Positions 36,701-49,207 of a DNA stretch of 64,000 nt are shown in pieces (within the stretch, counting starts at the first letter, position 1; the number at the start of each line of letters is the position of its first letter). The notes under the pieces are model-generated. The model did not search any database. It was not told the origin of the DNA and was given only the letters and a program-made list of their open reading frames with translations. Origin of the DNA: Phoronis australis (taxonomy: Eukaryota > Phoronida > Phoronidae); assembly GCA_002633005.1 (NCBI GenBank), contig NMRA01000098.1, positions 858,128 to 922,127 of the forward strand, given 5' to 3'. The translations under genes and the position numbers were made by a program.

Positions 36701-39700
36701 TTCCTCTGCGAGACGGGATCGATGATGAGTCGTACGAGTCCATTTTTGTGCCAGTGAGTAAACTTGTATCTTTTGGAGTTGTGATAAATCTGGGTAGTGT
36801 TCATTAACGCTAGGACCTACACTAGGATCTTGCTAAAATCTAGCCAAAATCATGTGTTCTCATTTAAACTACACAGCAATATTGAAGTATTGCTTTTTAG
36901 CTAGGTCCTAGTTACTGAACTCTACCCTGGCTTCCATTGGAAAAGTCAACTTTTTATTTAGGCCAGTTGATCTCAAGTTGTTCCCTTGTCAAGTTGGAGA
37001 TGACTTCAGGGCTTTGAAAGAATTGACTGTTATTTAGTACTTGAGACAACTTTTCAATTTGGCTCATCACGCTGTGTCATGGTCTTGAGGACCAGCAAAG
37101 TGTTGGTTCTTTGCAGGACCAAGAATCACTTCTCATGTAACTAAGGTGCAAGTTGAGACCTTACATGAAAGGTCTATATCAAAGGTTCTTTTCTTCTACG
37201 GAGTGCAGATCTATAGCTGCTGTAAACTTAATGTATAAGTTATTTTAGTGCAGATATATAGCTGCTTTAAACTTAATATATAAGTTATGTACGATGTCAT
37301 ATTTGAAGCTGTGCATGCCTATTTTGCCAATTATGCAAATCAGAATACAGTTGACATACACGTGTGTACTATTCACAATAATTCACGTAATTGCTGTATG
37401 CTAACAATATAGACTGACTGTTGTGTTTTCAGTGTACTGGCATTTTGTATTCTGAAGACTTGCTACAGTCTATGCCTTCCTTGGGACTATTATGCTTTCA
37501 ACTATAATATGCATTTTCTGTCATTGTAATCACCCTGTTGATGTTTTTGTTAATTGTCAGCCTTCATGGATTTTTTTGTTCCAGAAAAGTTATATTCATG
37601 TATAAGACATTAAATTTGTTGTAAAAAGGGACTTTGATGGCTGATATTTTAGGGTAAATCAAAAATTTGGGACAGAGTTCTCTGTGCATTAACATTATGT
37701 GTGTTCAAAGTGAAAATAACAATTTTCGCAAAACATGGTGGTCACTTGACCACAAACGATTGTTTGATGTTTTAGGGCATGAAGTACAATTTTTCACTGG
37801 TAACGATTTAGAAAATATTTTCTTTTATGGGTTGAAAAGGGACAGCTGAAAAGTTTGTGAAATGTGAAATGACTCTACAAATGATAAAGGGACTGTGCCA
37901 TTTCACCTTGGGTGTGCTTTTGTAGCATTGTGCTTTTTGAACCAACCTGGAGATGGGCATTTTTATTTCGTCCATGCAAAAGAAGGTTTGAAAAGTGGCG
38001 ACATTGGTAAACAGTCTTTTGAACAGTTTATCACTCATATTATTCACTACTGCCTTCTGTAGGTGATGAACAAAGTGATGGAGATGTACCAGCCAAGTGC
38101 CATTGTACTACAGTGTGGTGCAGACTCTCTGTCTGGGGACAGGCTAGGATGCTTTAACCTTACACTCAAAGGTAGGTAGATATGTCTGGGTCTTTAAATG
38201 CTTGTGTTCTCACTGCTGATGGAGGTATTAGAAGTCTCACCACTGGTAGTGAGATACTTTAAAAGCCTCACGAACAAAACTGCATCCTTGCTTGTTTAAA
38301 ATAGGTATTATGAATACATCATGATGTATCTGATGTTCTTGTCTTTAGGTCACGGTAAATGTGTCGAGTTCATGAAGAAGTTTAACATGCCCCTCCTGCT
38401 ACTTGGAGGCGGTGGCTACACCATACGCAACGTCGCTCGCTGCTGGACGTATGAGACGTCCATCGCACTCGGTGTTGATGTGGCTAACGGTACGTGACAC
38501 CCTTCCTGTTGGCGCTTCTTCAAATTTCACGCTTTTTGGTTATTATTAGTTGTTTTCAATCTGATTGTGAATCAGGGCTTGGAATTTTCAGTGGAAACGC
38601 GGATTTCCGCTTTTTTCAAATGTTCTGTCTGTGCATTTTATTATATTTCCGCGAAAAGAAATCGGATTTGATATAAAATTTCCGCTGCAAATTCCTTTCT
38701 TACCGCGGCGTTGCAGACAACGTTCACCTCGAAAAGCGGAAGTTGCTCTTTATGTTTCGGANTCTGATGTTCTTGTCTTTAGGTCACGGTAAATGTGTCG
38801 AGTTCATGAAGAAGTTTAACATGCCCCTCCTGCTACTTGGAGGTGGTGGCTACACCATACGCAACGTCGCTCGCTGCTGGACGTATGAGACGTCCATCGC
38901 ACTCGGTGTTGATGTGGCTAACGGTACGTGACACCCTTCCTGTTGGCGCTTCTTCAAATTTCACGCTTTTTGGTTATTATTAGTTGTTTTCAATCTGATT
39001 GTGAATCAGGGCTTGGAATTTTCCGCGGAAACGCGGATTTCCGCTTTTTTCAAATGTTCTGTCCGCGCATTTTATTATATTTCCGCGAAAAGAAATCGGT
39101 TTTGATATAAAATTTCCGCTGCAAATTCCTTTCTTACCGCGGCGTTGCAGACAACGTTCACCTTGAAAAGCGGAAGTTGCTCTTTATGTTTCGGAGGAAC
39201 GTAAAATGTCAACATTGCCGGAGCATCTGGGTAAGCGTGGTGGGATTTTCAATGGCGTCTCGTGTTATTGTAAATCGCGGCGACAAATACTACGGCTCTG
39301 CAGCCAAAAATGTGTGGGTTGGGAGTGGAAGAACGAGCTAAAAGGACGCAGACGCATGCTAGTGATGGTGGTAACGTTTTTTTTTTCTTTTTTAGTCCTC
39401 TCGATTTTTGTCGGGGAAAGGTTCACATCGACCATTTCAAGGCTGGGTAGCGCGCATGATTTGGGCCGTAAAAGTATCCGCGTTTTTTGTCATTGGTCAT
39501 TCCAAGCTCTGGTGAATAGAATGAGTCAATGTTCTTTGTTAGATTACAGCTTATTGTTTTATCATAAGTGACTTATTCTTATTAAAATGATACTTCTGAG
39601 GATCAAAAGTGATTTTTTTGCTGATGTCATTTTCAGTAATAAATTGTTAGATAATTATTTACTAGCTCACTGCTACGACACACGCGGTGTGAGGGATGAT

Positions 39701-42700
39701 CTTACAAGTGATAGGTGCTCGTTATTGGTCAGGGAAAATATGAATTTTGACTGCAGAAATGGTTAACAAAAATGACATTATGTAAATCGCTGTGATCTAT
39801 GGTATTAACTAAAAGTCTGGGTATCCTTTTCGAATGGGAATAGGCACAGCTGGTGACATTCTCTATATACTACATTAATAATCATGTTATCACTTTTTCA
39901 CTAGCACGCATTTAAATAGTGATGAGAAACATTTTATATCTTACCCTCAATGATTTGAAAGAATTTCCAGTTTGTTATAAATGTTTCTGCCAATGTAATT
40001 TGTATTTATTTTCAGAACTTCCGTACAATGATTACTTTGAGTACTACGGGCCTGACTTCAAGTTGCACATTAGTCCATCTAACATGGCCAATCAGAACAC
40101 CACTGAATATCTTGACAAAATCAGGTAAATATTCCCTCTGAGTACTCAGTTATCGAAGGAACTGGTAGCTCATGTGGGTTTGGAAGAATGTAGTCTTCTT
40201 CTTGGCTTGACTTTGACTGTTTTTAGAAAGTTTGTAATAAAATCTATTGGTTTGAACGATGTGTCTACATACACAATGAGGCATAAATTTTTACACATTA
40301 TTAGGAAATATTCCTGAGAAGTTCATTATGTATTTCTGTACAAGCTATAATACAGGTCAGGTCACATGTGAGTGTAATTTAGTGATTGGTAAGCATGACA
40401 CATCGCACAGTCTGATTATTGTATTACTTTGGTTGACAGGACACGTCTGTTTGAGAATCTCCGCATGTTGCCTCACGCACCCGGAGTGCAGATGCAGGCT
40501 GTTCCCGAGGATGCATTAAATGACGATGTTGACCCAGACAAACAGAATCCTGATGAACGTGTTTCAAGTAAGTTCAGTACAGGACAATAGTAATCGGACA
40601 AAATATCATTTTCCCTCAATGATGACTGATTATGTTAACAGTAAAAATGACTGGTAATGACTGCCTTCACCAACTTAATAATTAACTTTCATGTTAATTC
40701 TTTGTGATTCGAAGTCGTGAGGAAAGGGTACTCTGACAATGATTTCGGCTTCCGCGCAATCGTCATGACGGAGAATTGCGGATCATTGTGTCCGAATACC
40801 ATTGGCTTGTACTGTGGTTAGCTGGGAAAGTGCTCAGAGTTTTTATTTCATAAATGATAATCATTACTCATTCAGTACAAGAGACAAAATCGATGCTGGC
40901 ATTAACATTCATGTAGTAAGTAACTATTCCTTTAATACAAATTATGCGGACTAAGCTGCAGTGAGAAAGATAAAATCCTCTCAACGGTAATATTCGGTCT
41001 AGATTGTGGCATGCGATGCTGATATGTGAGTGTATTAATCAACTACGTTTTGTTTTGATGTAGGTAACCTGCGGTGGTTATACCTATTAATGACTGTACA
41101 TTGTTTGTCTACAGTATGCTCTAGTGACAAGAGAATTGCTTGTGATGAAGACTTGGATGACAGCGATGAGGAGAAGTTAGATGGGGGACCAACGCCGAAG
41201 GTCAAAAGGTTGAAGACCGAGGACAACTATGGGGAGAAGAAGGAAGAGAGGAAAGGTGAGGGAGTGGGGTCGCGAAGAGGTCATTTGTGCTGAGCTTACA
41301 TCCAATGCTGTAAGTTTTACTGTGGTGGCAAAATGCTGTATTTGTGTTTGTTCGTTTGCCGTCCCTTGACGACACGAGGGTAATGGGAGGTTGACCAGTG
41401 GTGGATTGATTTAAGATGGAAATTCTTTGTTTTACTTGTTGAGCAAAAATGCAGCACTGCACCGTGTGCTGGTATTTCCAAATGATTTCCATTCAACTGG
41501 TGCAACATGCTGTGATGAGCCACGCATGCTAATACTTTTTTTGGTTATAAGAGTTGGACGTTCCAGTTATTGGATAGGCTTCGATTGGAATCATAACACT
41601 GAAAGTATCGTGATTTTCAGTTCCAGTTATGCTGATCGGGGTATACATCTTTGGTTTAAAATTAATCGTTCCAGTAGCTTGGAAAATTTTTGTCCGTGAT
41701 ACTTATATAATGGTTCTCAACAGCTCATATCCTAAGCAAATGGTACATTTCATCTGTAAAGTGACAACATAATTTATTGTGTATAATTTGTATAATTTGT
41801 AGACATCATCAAAGATGAAGTGAAACCTCCAAAGGAAGAAAGTAGTGCGACAAAAGCAGATGAGAAAGTCACAGAAAATCCTGCTAAAATTGATCCAGGT
41901 GGGTCTCACATAAACTGCAAAGGGCGTGGACTGTCTTCACTAAGTAGACTTAACTCAGGTCATTCATGATCTGTTTAGGGTACTCTAAGATTTAGGACAT
42001 GGTAAATCAAGAAGAAATTGAATTTTCTTGATTTTGAAGATTGGGACATGGTCAATTTAATCTTAATTCTCAAATTTTGGTCTTTGCATTTTTGTATCAA
42101 AAGAGTCTGAAACTATACTTGGCACTTAATACTTGCCAACGCAACCTTTTCACGTGTCCTCGTAGTGTGTAGCATCAAGAAGAATAATCGTTTGTCATTG
42201 CTCGTAATTCTTGAATTTGGAACCGGAAATAGTGTCTATTTCTAAAACTTGGTACAAGTTCTGACATTAAGCAAAATTCTGAATTTTTCAATATCCCACA
42301 CTGGAGAACTGTCACCGTAGCTGTGTTCACGAGTTTTCAATCCTCCACCCAGAACCAAAGGCTTGGTTGAGTAGATCTAAGACACTTGCGAGGAAGGCTA
42401 GTGTGATCTTGTGCTTTGGTTGTAATGCATGGCCACATAAGTCGTGATTTTGCTTTTTCAGTGGGTTAATGGGTCTGCAGAGTACAGGCCATGCCTGTGC
42501 TTGTGAGCATCAGTTTTCCTTATTTTGGCCACATTTTCCCCGTCCTTAAGTGTGTAAACATGAGGGCCCACCTTTTGCCATTTAGAAGCTCTGTGTAATT
42601 TCAGCTCTTCAACAACTGTTTGTCTTCAATGTTTGATGTCGTGTTGGTATTTTCTACATATTATTTGTGTGATGTGCATAACCATTTTTCAATATTTCAG

Positions 42701-45243
42701 TTATTCAGTGTTTCGTTTGGTAGTTTGTAATGTACATGCATTTGATATGGTGTCCCCGAGTGCGGGGAGTTCACATGAATTTTCCTAATTTACTCAAACA
42801 ACAAAATTTCATGTCTTGTCAGTTGTAGACACGGACTACGCGTGGCCCAAAGGATTAGCTTCCTTTATCCATTTTAAATACTTATTAAATTGACCAAATT
42901 TTCTTTTACATTCCTTATTATGGCTGATTCTCACTCTCTCTGTAGTATGCAATATGGACCTAATTGACTTGTGAGCAGCGTCCCGCCTCTAAATATGCAG
43001 TTTATTCAATACAATTTTGTCGAAGGTAGTCCTTTTCTTCCGGACTCGCTCACAGTGACGAAAAACTCAATGTTGTCAAGAACATAAATAAATCACTGTT
43101 TCAAATGGATGTAATCAAACCTAAAGGTAATATTGTGGTTTCATGCTGCATGTTTTTATTTAAAGAAATTACTTGAACTGATCATGGATTCAATTCTAAT
43201 TGGAAAATGTATTTTCAATGCATGATCGTTATCTCGTCAAAGGGGCCCAAGCAAATTTGACCCGTCAAGGCTCAGTTGTCTGATAACTGCGGCGTGATTG
43301 GCTGTCCTTCATTGTGCATCACGTAGTAACTGTGAATACTCATTTGTCTCTAGGGGGTATTTAACATTGTGTCAGACGGGTGTTATAAGTGTTATAGATA
43401 AACAGTAATTCATTTGCCTGGGTTATTATCTCACAAAAATGGTGTTCGGAAGCATTCTTAAGTGCAGCAACACCGCTTAAAATGTTTCCTGGTGCACTGA
43501 AATCAGCCTGTGGTTTGCTTCCGTTTTGTTTAGGCTCCATGGTGCCAGCAACTGGCAGCCCGTTTTTTGTGTTGACCCTTCCGCCTTCCAACATTTGCCA
43601 ACAGGGGGCAGGTGATTACAACTATCTCAATCGCACGCTACACCGAATGCTGTTGCCCGGTATTACAGTTAGCTTGCGTCAAGGCCAATGTGTTTATGAT
43701 ACCATGTGCACGTTTTGTTCTGCATTTTTTGTTGAGAAGTTGTTGTTGTTTTGTTGATTAAGACAAATGTATTCTATTCAGTTACCTGGGAATAGTGTAA
43801 TTTTTTGGAAAAATGACAAATCTGTTCAAATTCAGCAACTTCATCTATTGTGTTGAGGCAGTAAACAGAAAGGCAAATTATAACTTACACGAAATCACTG
43901 GAAAATGAGCTGAAAATTTTTCTCTTAGGTGTTGCGATTTTAGATGTGAAGAAATATTGGTAATATTTTAAAGCGACTATAAAACCTGCCTTCCGTCACA
44001 CGAAATAACTTTTCATTGAGACCACTCGCTGTTATGAAATCGGTCTCGAGTTGTTCCTTAGTCACACTAGATGTGATTACAAGGCCNTTTATGATACCAT
44101 GTGCACGTTTTGTTCTGCATTTTTTGTTGAGAAGTTGTTGTTGTTTTGTTGATTGAGACAAATGTATTCTATTCAGTTACCTGGGAATAGTGTAATTTTT
44201 TGGAAAAATGACAAATCTGTTCAAATTCAGCAACTTCATCTATTGTGTTGAGGCAGTAAACAGAAAGGCAAATTATAACTTACACGAAATCACTGGAAAA
44301 TGAGCTGAAAATTTTTCTCTTAGGTGTTGCGGATTTTAGATTTGAAGAAATACTGGTAATTTTTTAAAGCGACTATAAATCCTGCCTTCCGTCACACAAA
44401 ATAACTTTTCATTGAGACCACTTGCTGTTATGAAATCGGTCTCGAGTTGTTCCTTAGTCACACTAGATGTGATTACAAGGCTTCAAAGCAAGTGGTAGTA
44501 GGTTATAACTTGGGACTGTGCTCTACACATGGGCTGAACATAGTCTCAAAGCAAGTGGTAGTAGGTTATAACTTGGGACTGTGCTCTACACATGGGCTGA
44601 ACATAGTCTCAAAGCAAGTGGTAGTAGGTTATAACTTGGGACTGTGCTCTACACATGGGCTGAACATAGTCTCAAAGCAAGTGGTAGTAGGTTATAACTT
44701 GGGACTCTGCTGTACACATGGGCTGAACATAGTCTCAAAGAATAACAAATTGACGGATTTTTGCTAAACCCAGAGGACACTCCCTGTTTGCGTGAGAAAC
44801 AAACTGAGGCCAATTTTATAACGATAAGTGTGTAAATCAGAAGTACGCTTCGTGGACGGAACTCTTGTTTATGGTCGCTGTAAAACATCTCTGCAGTGTT
44901 TTTTGGTTTTAAAAACTCTTTGTCAATGTATTTTTTCTCTGTGAAGATGAATGTAATAAGAAAAAAAAGAATTGCCGAGCTCAAGAATCGTGTTATTCGG
45001 TGAGAGTTGTATCATTGCTTCCTAGGGATATTATGTCATATGATCGTTTCCCTTGATGAATTAATAGTAGATCATCAAGCGTTTTGTCCTTGACTTGAAC
45101 TACTTTTTGAAGGAATGCATTTTACTAATGACATTCTGTTCTTTCCAGATGACATACCATTAAAAACAGAAGCCAGCGATGGTGAAATAAAGGCACATTC
45201 AGTAGCAGCAGCAGCAGCGCCCCTTGAATCAATGGAACATTAA
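30754..45243 (+). CDS. HDAC1: Class I histone deacetylase (HDAC1/2 type), complete, 14 coding exons
   Basis: Zinc-dependent deacetylase of acetyl-lysine on histones, the catalytic subunit of nuclear Sin3, NuRD and CoREST complexes in the known family. Coding exons: 30754-30802, 32859-32971, 33235-33352, 34781-34855, 35054-35192, 35501-35642, 36661-36753, 38063-38171, 38349-38489, 40016-40124, 40440-40567, 41115-41255, 41803-41898, 45149-45243; all junctions GT-AG and in phase, total 515 residues (vertebrate HDAC1/2 about 480-490). Exon 1 gives [16 protein letters not shown]. Numbering matches human HDAC1 through the catalytic core: GGLHHAKK (His140, His141), DIDIHHGD (Asp176, His178), GADSLSGDR (Asp264), GGGGYTIRN (Tyr303). 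The C-terminal tail is acidic then lysine-rich, with one SDEE casein-kinase-2-type site, KRLK, and ends in an Ala run from (GCA)n before LESMEH. HDAC1 versus HDAC2 is a vertebrate split, so the symbol is by family. Exon 9 appears twice because of an assembly duplication. Confidence 0.97.
31519..32300. repeat. Degenerate direct repeat in HDAC intron 1
   Basis: CCACAGCRYCATCTTG, the AAC..AAAAG block and GAGAAATGTGAYCTGTAG occur at about 31770-31880 and again at about 32190-32290, in the same order. Period about 420 bp. Similarity is moderate. No protein recognised. Confidence 0.5.
32386..32660. repeat. Dispersed repeat, second copy (see 5683-6125)
   Basis: Shares CTGCGAGTATCAAAGTCA and the end GTGACCTGGGATTTTCAG with the 5.7-6.1 kb copy. 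Lies in HDAC intron 1, about 200 bp before exon 2. Confidence 0.55.
37206..37288. repeat. Short tandem duplication in HDAC intron 7
   Basis: GTGCAGATMTATAGCTGCT, TAAACTTAATRTATAAGTTAT occurs twice with a period of about 47 bp. Confidence 0.7.
38329..39195 (+). repeat. Duplicated HDAC exon 9 block around a single N (assembly)
   Basis: Bases 38329-38761 recur as 38763-39195, 433 bp each, separated only by the N at 38762. Both include the acceptor, the 141-bp exon 9 and its donor. Differences are a handful of substitutions, one of them a synonymous GGC/GGT in the exon. Two haplotypes placed side by side explain this better than a real exon duplication. The second exon copy is 38783-38923. Confidence 0.85.
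42360..42470. repeat. Dispersed repeat fragment in HDAC intron 13
   Basis: TGCGAGGAAGGCTAGTGTGA, TTGTGCTTTGGTTGTAATGCATGG matches the blocks near 46840-46890 and 48175-48220 (TAGCTAGTGTGATCATGTGC, TTTGCTTGTAATGCATG). Same orientation. Family unknown. Confidence 0.65.
43693..44481 (+). repeat. Duplicated intron 13 block around a single N (assembly)
   Basis: Bases 43693-44085 recur as 44088-44481 (about 394 bp) with few substitutions and the N at 44087 between them. The second copy runs directly into the 63-bp minisatellite, while the first stops at that point, which suggests the array broke the assembly. Confidence 0.85.
44481..44740 (+). repeat. Minisatellite, four copies of a 63-bp unit
   Basis: Unit CTCAAAGCAAGTGGTAGTAG, GTTATAACTTGGGACTGTGC, TCTACACATGGGCTGAACAT, AGT is repeated four times almost without change, followed by a partial unit. 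As 63 is a multiple of three, one frame stays open with a 21-residue repeat, but this is intron 13 of HDAC and splicing signals do not include it. Confidence 0.95.
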
Positions 45244-46089
45244 CACTAGGAGGCACCGTCTCACTCTACTGATCTCATCAAGTGTGACCAAGCTTCATTT
45301 GAACTCTTCATTTCTCAATAGTTAATGGTGCAGGATGCTGCATTTTTGTGTTGGTCACGTGGCCTTATTTAGTGTCTACTTTCATAATACAGTTCATATT
45401 TTTGTCTTTGTATACACTGAACCTATTTTATCAGAAATTATTTCGTTGGAAATTATTTTACCGTCTCGGCTGGGTATTCACTGCATAGACAACTGTAGTG
45501 ACAGTTTTCAGCTAGCTGGAATTGAGAACCAGTTGATAAATGTATTTAGTTTCCCTGGTGTTTATCAAAGGTTGCAATATCAGGAGTAGGCTTTGGTTTA
45601 AGTGTTGAAATTTGTGAACGCGTCTGAAACCATTGTTCAGATTGAGACTTCGTCATATCTTCAGTTTAATGTTCACCAAATGAAGAGTAGTAGGTTTATA
45701 TAACTTTAGCTTTAACTATTTGCAACCTCCTGGGAACAGTTGAGTTTTTTTCTTAATTCAAGTAAAGTAGGTGTTTATACACCCATCCCTGACAATGCAA
45801 TGCAGAAGAGCATTATTTTGAATTACTCTATGTACTGTCAGTCAATACATGTTTTTTTCTACATTGATTTTGTAATGTTTCTTTGATAAACTCTCGTGAG
45901 CTTGAATGCTACATCCACAGTGATAGCACGTGCAACCTTTTCTACTTTTATTCTTTCAAAAAATTTTTGAAAAGCTAATACTTCCTGCACAGATTTGTAA
46001 CACTTAAGGAAGTGTAAAAACTATAACCTTCATTACATTAGGAGACATCTCTTAAGAAGAGCGATAGAAAGAGTTGGAATGCACCCATG
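45244..46089 (+). other. Probable HDAC 3' untranslated region and intergenic DNA
   Basis: Follows the HDAC stop codon. I find no AATAAA in this stretch that I would assign with confidence, so the transcript end is not set. The frame at 45335-45589 shows no protein family. Confidence 0.4.
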
Positions 46090-46550
46090 ACCGCACTGTG
46101 TTTTATTAGTATAAAAAAGCCTCAAAGGGGCGCAGCATAAGTCTGAAACAAGGCAAGTGCCGTGTTGTCTCCTCAATAGAAACTTGCCAAAATTCGTGAA
46201 CATTCATCAATGGACTTAGTAGATACACAGCCATATGCCTAAGTTGCCTGTAAGGTACGGCACAGTTGTCCGACTCGTCTGAAAATCAAAGTCTAGCATA
46301 CTCTCCTCAACTGTAACACAAACCAAATTTCATGAAGATTCAAGGAACTTGGGTATGAGGCATAGCAAAAAAGTAATCTGTCACTGGGGTGGGGGGCAAC
46401 CCCAGTAGCACTAGTTGGGGGGNGATCCCTCCAAAAAGCAATGTCAGCCATGCTCACATGTGGTCAGAATCTCGTAATGATCCTTCAAGCAGTTAGGCAG
46501 ATAGGGAGGTGGAAACCAAAATGATAAAAACGGCAATTGGAGCATACAGA
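46090..46550. repeat. Dispersed repeat of the CCAAATTTCATGAAG type
   Basis: Contains CCAAATTTCATGAAGATTCA and neighbouring GCCAAACTTCATGCAAATCC (46617), motifs repeated with variation through 46.1-48.1 kb and again on the other side of the window (about 62.88 kb). A G-rich break with an N lies at 46416-46423. No coding sequence. Confidence 0.45.
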
Positions 46551-49207
46551 ATGAGATTACGTAGAATCTGTCTGAAAAAGGGATGATGATGTTATTTCCA
46601 TGATAAAAACCCATCTGCCAAACTTCATGCAAATCCTTCGAGACACTATGAATTCATAAGCTAACAGAAAGCAAAAATTGACATGAATCCATCTCATCCA
46701 TGCTAGGAAAACGTGTGCAAAGTTTCCTGGTGTGTGCATAACAATCTAATAAAAAACGTGATGTGCAGTTTCAATGTATTGTGAGAAAAGGGGAAGGAAA
46801 TGTCTGGCAACTAGGGTTGCATTCCATCGACAAAAGAATTTTGCGAGAGTAGCTAGTGTGATCATGTGCTTTGCTTGTAATGCATGGTGATGTCACAGAC
46901 TTGAGGGATGTCAGTGGGGCCCAGCACCAATCTGTACACAGAAGCCATTTTGAAGAAACAACCTTGGAAATAAAGAGAATTGACCAGTATGTGCTGCTCA
47001 TAAGATGAGCAGAGTATAGTGCGAAATTGTCTTGAACAAAAAGTATATATTCACATGGAAACCTTTAAAACTAACAAAGAAGAATGCCAACAGATAGAAA
47101 GCATTAGATTTGAAAAACGATTGAATATTATTGCAGTGAATTCTTCTACATCTATCCAGTCGCAAACAAAATATCTGCTTCCGTTTATGAGAAGTCTTTA
47201 CACAGTGGAAATGTCAGAGAAGTTACGGTTGCAACACGCACACATTACTTTTGACTAGATTGTGGTAATGTCATTTCCAACAGCTCACTTTATTGCCAAA
47301 AATGTCATTGTGTTCGTTGATGACAGCAGTACTATACAAAAGCTTCAAAAGATAAATTGTCTTCTTGTTTGCTCTAAATTTGTTAAAATTTTTGATCAAA
47401 TAAAATTTTACTGTTCTGACACATTCTGTTCTGATTTGAAGAAACTTTACTGTAGTTCGTGGATGAACAACAAAATGTCCGAGTAGACACAATGCATTCA
47501 ACACCTTGCTTTCAATCAGATCAGTCCAAGAGAGAACAGCAAAATGCTCAAGTAAATGTGAATGTAAATTAGTAACTTACATGATAAGTTCACTGACCAA
47601 TAATACTGACTAGCATGCTAAACTTTAGTAATACACGATAGATTTTTCTACTGTTAACACCACTAGCTGACAAAAGGTTTAACGCAGCATTGATTTAATG
47701 GATGTTGCAAAAAAGATGGTTGTTGCAAATAAACAGGAAACAAACATTGAAAACCACCTGGAAATCTGCTTCGTGATTACTGCTCGAATCGGTTAGAATC
47801 AACAACGCTCAAAAACTTTATACAAATCTGGCAAGTTGGCCACCTGTAATATGCTGGTGTCCTGCGCAAGATGTCGAGGGGGNATGAGATACGTAGAATC
47901 CATCTGAAAAAGGGATGATGATGTTATCTCCATGATAAAAACCCACCTGCCAAACTTCATGCAAATCCTTCGAGATACTCTGAAGACATAAGCTAACAGA
48001 AAACAAAAATTGACATGAATCCATCTCGTCCATGCTAGGAAAACGTGTGCAAAGTTTCCTGGTGTGTGCATAACAACCTAATAAAAAACGTGATGTGCAG
48101 TTTCAATGTATTGTGAGAAAATGGCAAGGAAACGTCTGGCAACTAGGGTTGCATTCCATCGACGAAAGAATTTTGCGAGAGTAGCTAGTGTGATCATGTG
48201 CTTTGCTTGTAATGCATGATGTCACAGACTTGTGGGATGTCAGTGGGGCCCAGCACCACTCTGTACACAGAAGCCACTTTGATGAAATAACCTCTGAAAT
48301 AAAGGGAATTGACCAGTATGTGCTGGTCATAAGATGAGCAGAGTTTTGTGCAAAATTTGTCTTGAACAAAAAGTACATATTCCCATGGAAACCTTTAAAA
48401 CTAATAAAAAAAGAAGAATACCAACAGATAGATTAGATGAGAAAAACGATTGAATATTATTGCGGTGAATTCTACTTCTATCCAGTCGCAAACAAAAATA
48501 TCTGCTTCCGTTTATGAGAAGTCTTTACACAGTGGAAATGTCAGAGAAGTTAAGGTTGCAACACGCACACATTACTTTCGACTAGATTGTGGTAATGTCA
48601 TTTCCAACTGCTCACTTTATTGCCAAAAATGTCATTGTGTTCGTTGATGACAGCAGTACTCTACAAAAGCTTCAAAAGATAAATTGTCTTCTTGTTTGCT
48701 CTAAATTTGTTAAAATTTTTGATCAAATAAAATTTTACTGTTCTGACACATTCTGTTCTGATTTGAAGTAACTTTACTGTAGTTCGTGGATGAACAACAA
48801 AATGTACAAGTAGACACAATGCATTCAACACCTTGCTTTCAATCAGATCAGTCCAAGAGAGAACAGCAAAATGCTCAAGTAAATGTGAATGTAAATTAGT
48901 AACTTACATGATAAGTTCACTGACCAATAATACTGACTAGTATGCTTAACTTTAGTAATACACGATAGATTTTTCTACTGTTAACACCACTAGCTGACAA
49001 GAGGTTTAACGCAGCACTGATTTAATGGATGTTGCAAAAAAGATGGTTGTTGCAAATAAACAGGAAACAAACATGAAAAACCACCTGGAAATCTGCTTCG
49101 TGATTACTGCTCGAATCGGTTAGAATCAACAACGCTCAAAAACTTTATACAAATCTGGCAAGTTGGCCACCTGTAATATGCTGGTGTCCTGCGCAAGATG
49201 TCGAGGG
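46551..49207. repeat. 1.33-kb block present twice around a single N (assembly), MLH1 3' side
   Basis: 46551-47882 recurs as 47884-49207 with about 2-3% differences and small indels; the N at 47883 separates them. Both copies end with the last 27 codons of MLH1 on the minus strand ([14 protein letters not shown] and stop): copy ends at 47799-47880 and 49126-49207. The copy joined to the rest of MLH1 is the second. Allelic contigs laid in series are the likely cause. Confidence 0.85.

Noticed and set aside
38783-38923. Mutually exclusive alternative exon 9 in HDAC
   Set aside because: Introns around both copies are as similar as the exons and a single N separates them, so an assembly cause is far more likely.
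44481-44740. CRISPR-like array
   Set aside because: Units are directly adjacent with no spacers, and the genome is animal.
44447-44767. Repeat protein encoded by the 63-bp units
   Set aside because: Lies in an intron, lacks a start context and splice sites, and openness is expected when a stop-free unit of 3n length is repeated.
47799-48071. Separate small gene with MLH1-like tail
   Set aside because: It is the haplotype duplicate of the MLH1 end, joined at an N; no other MLH1 sequence is attached.
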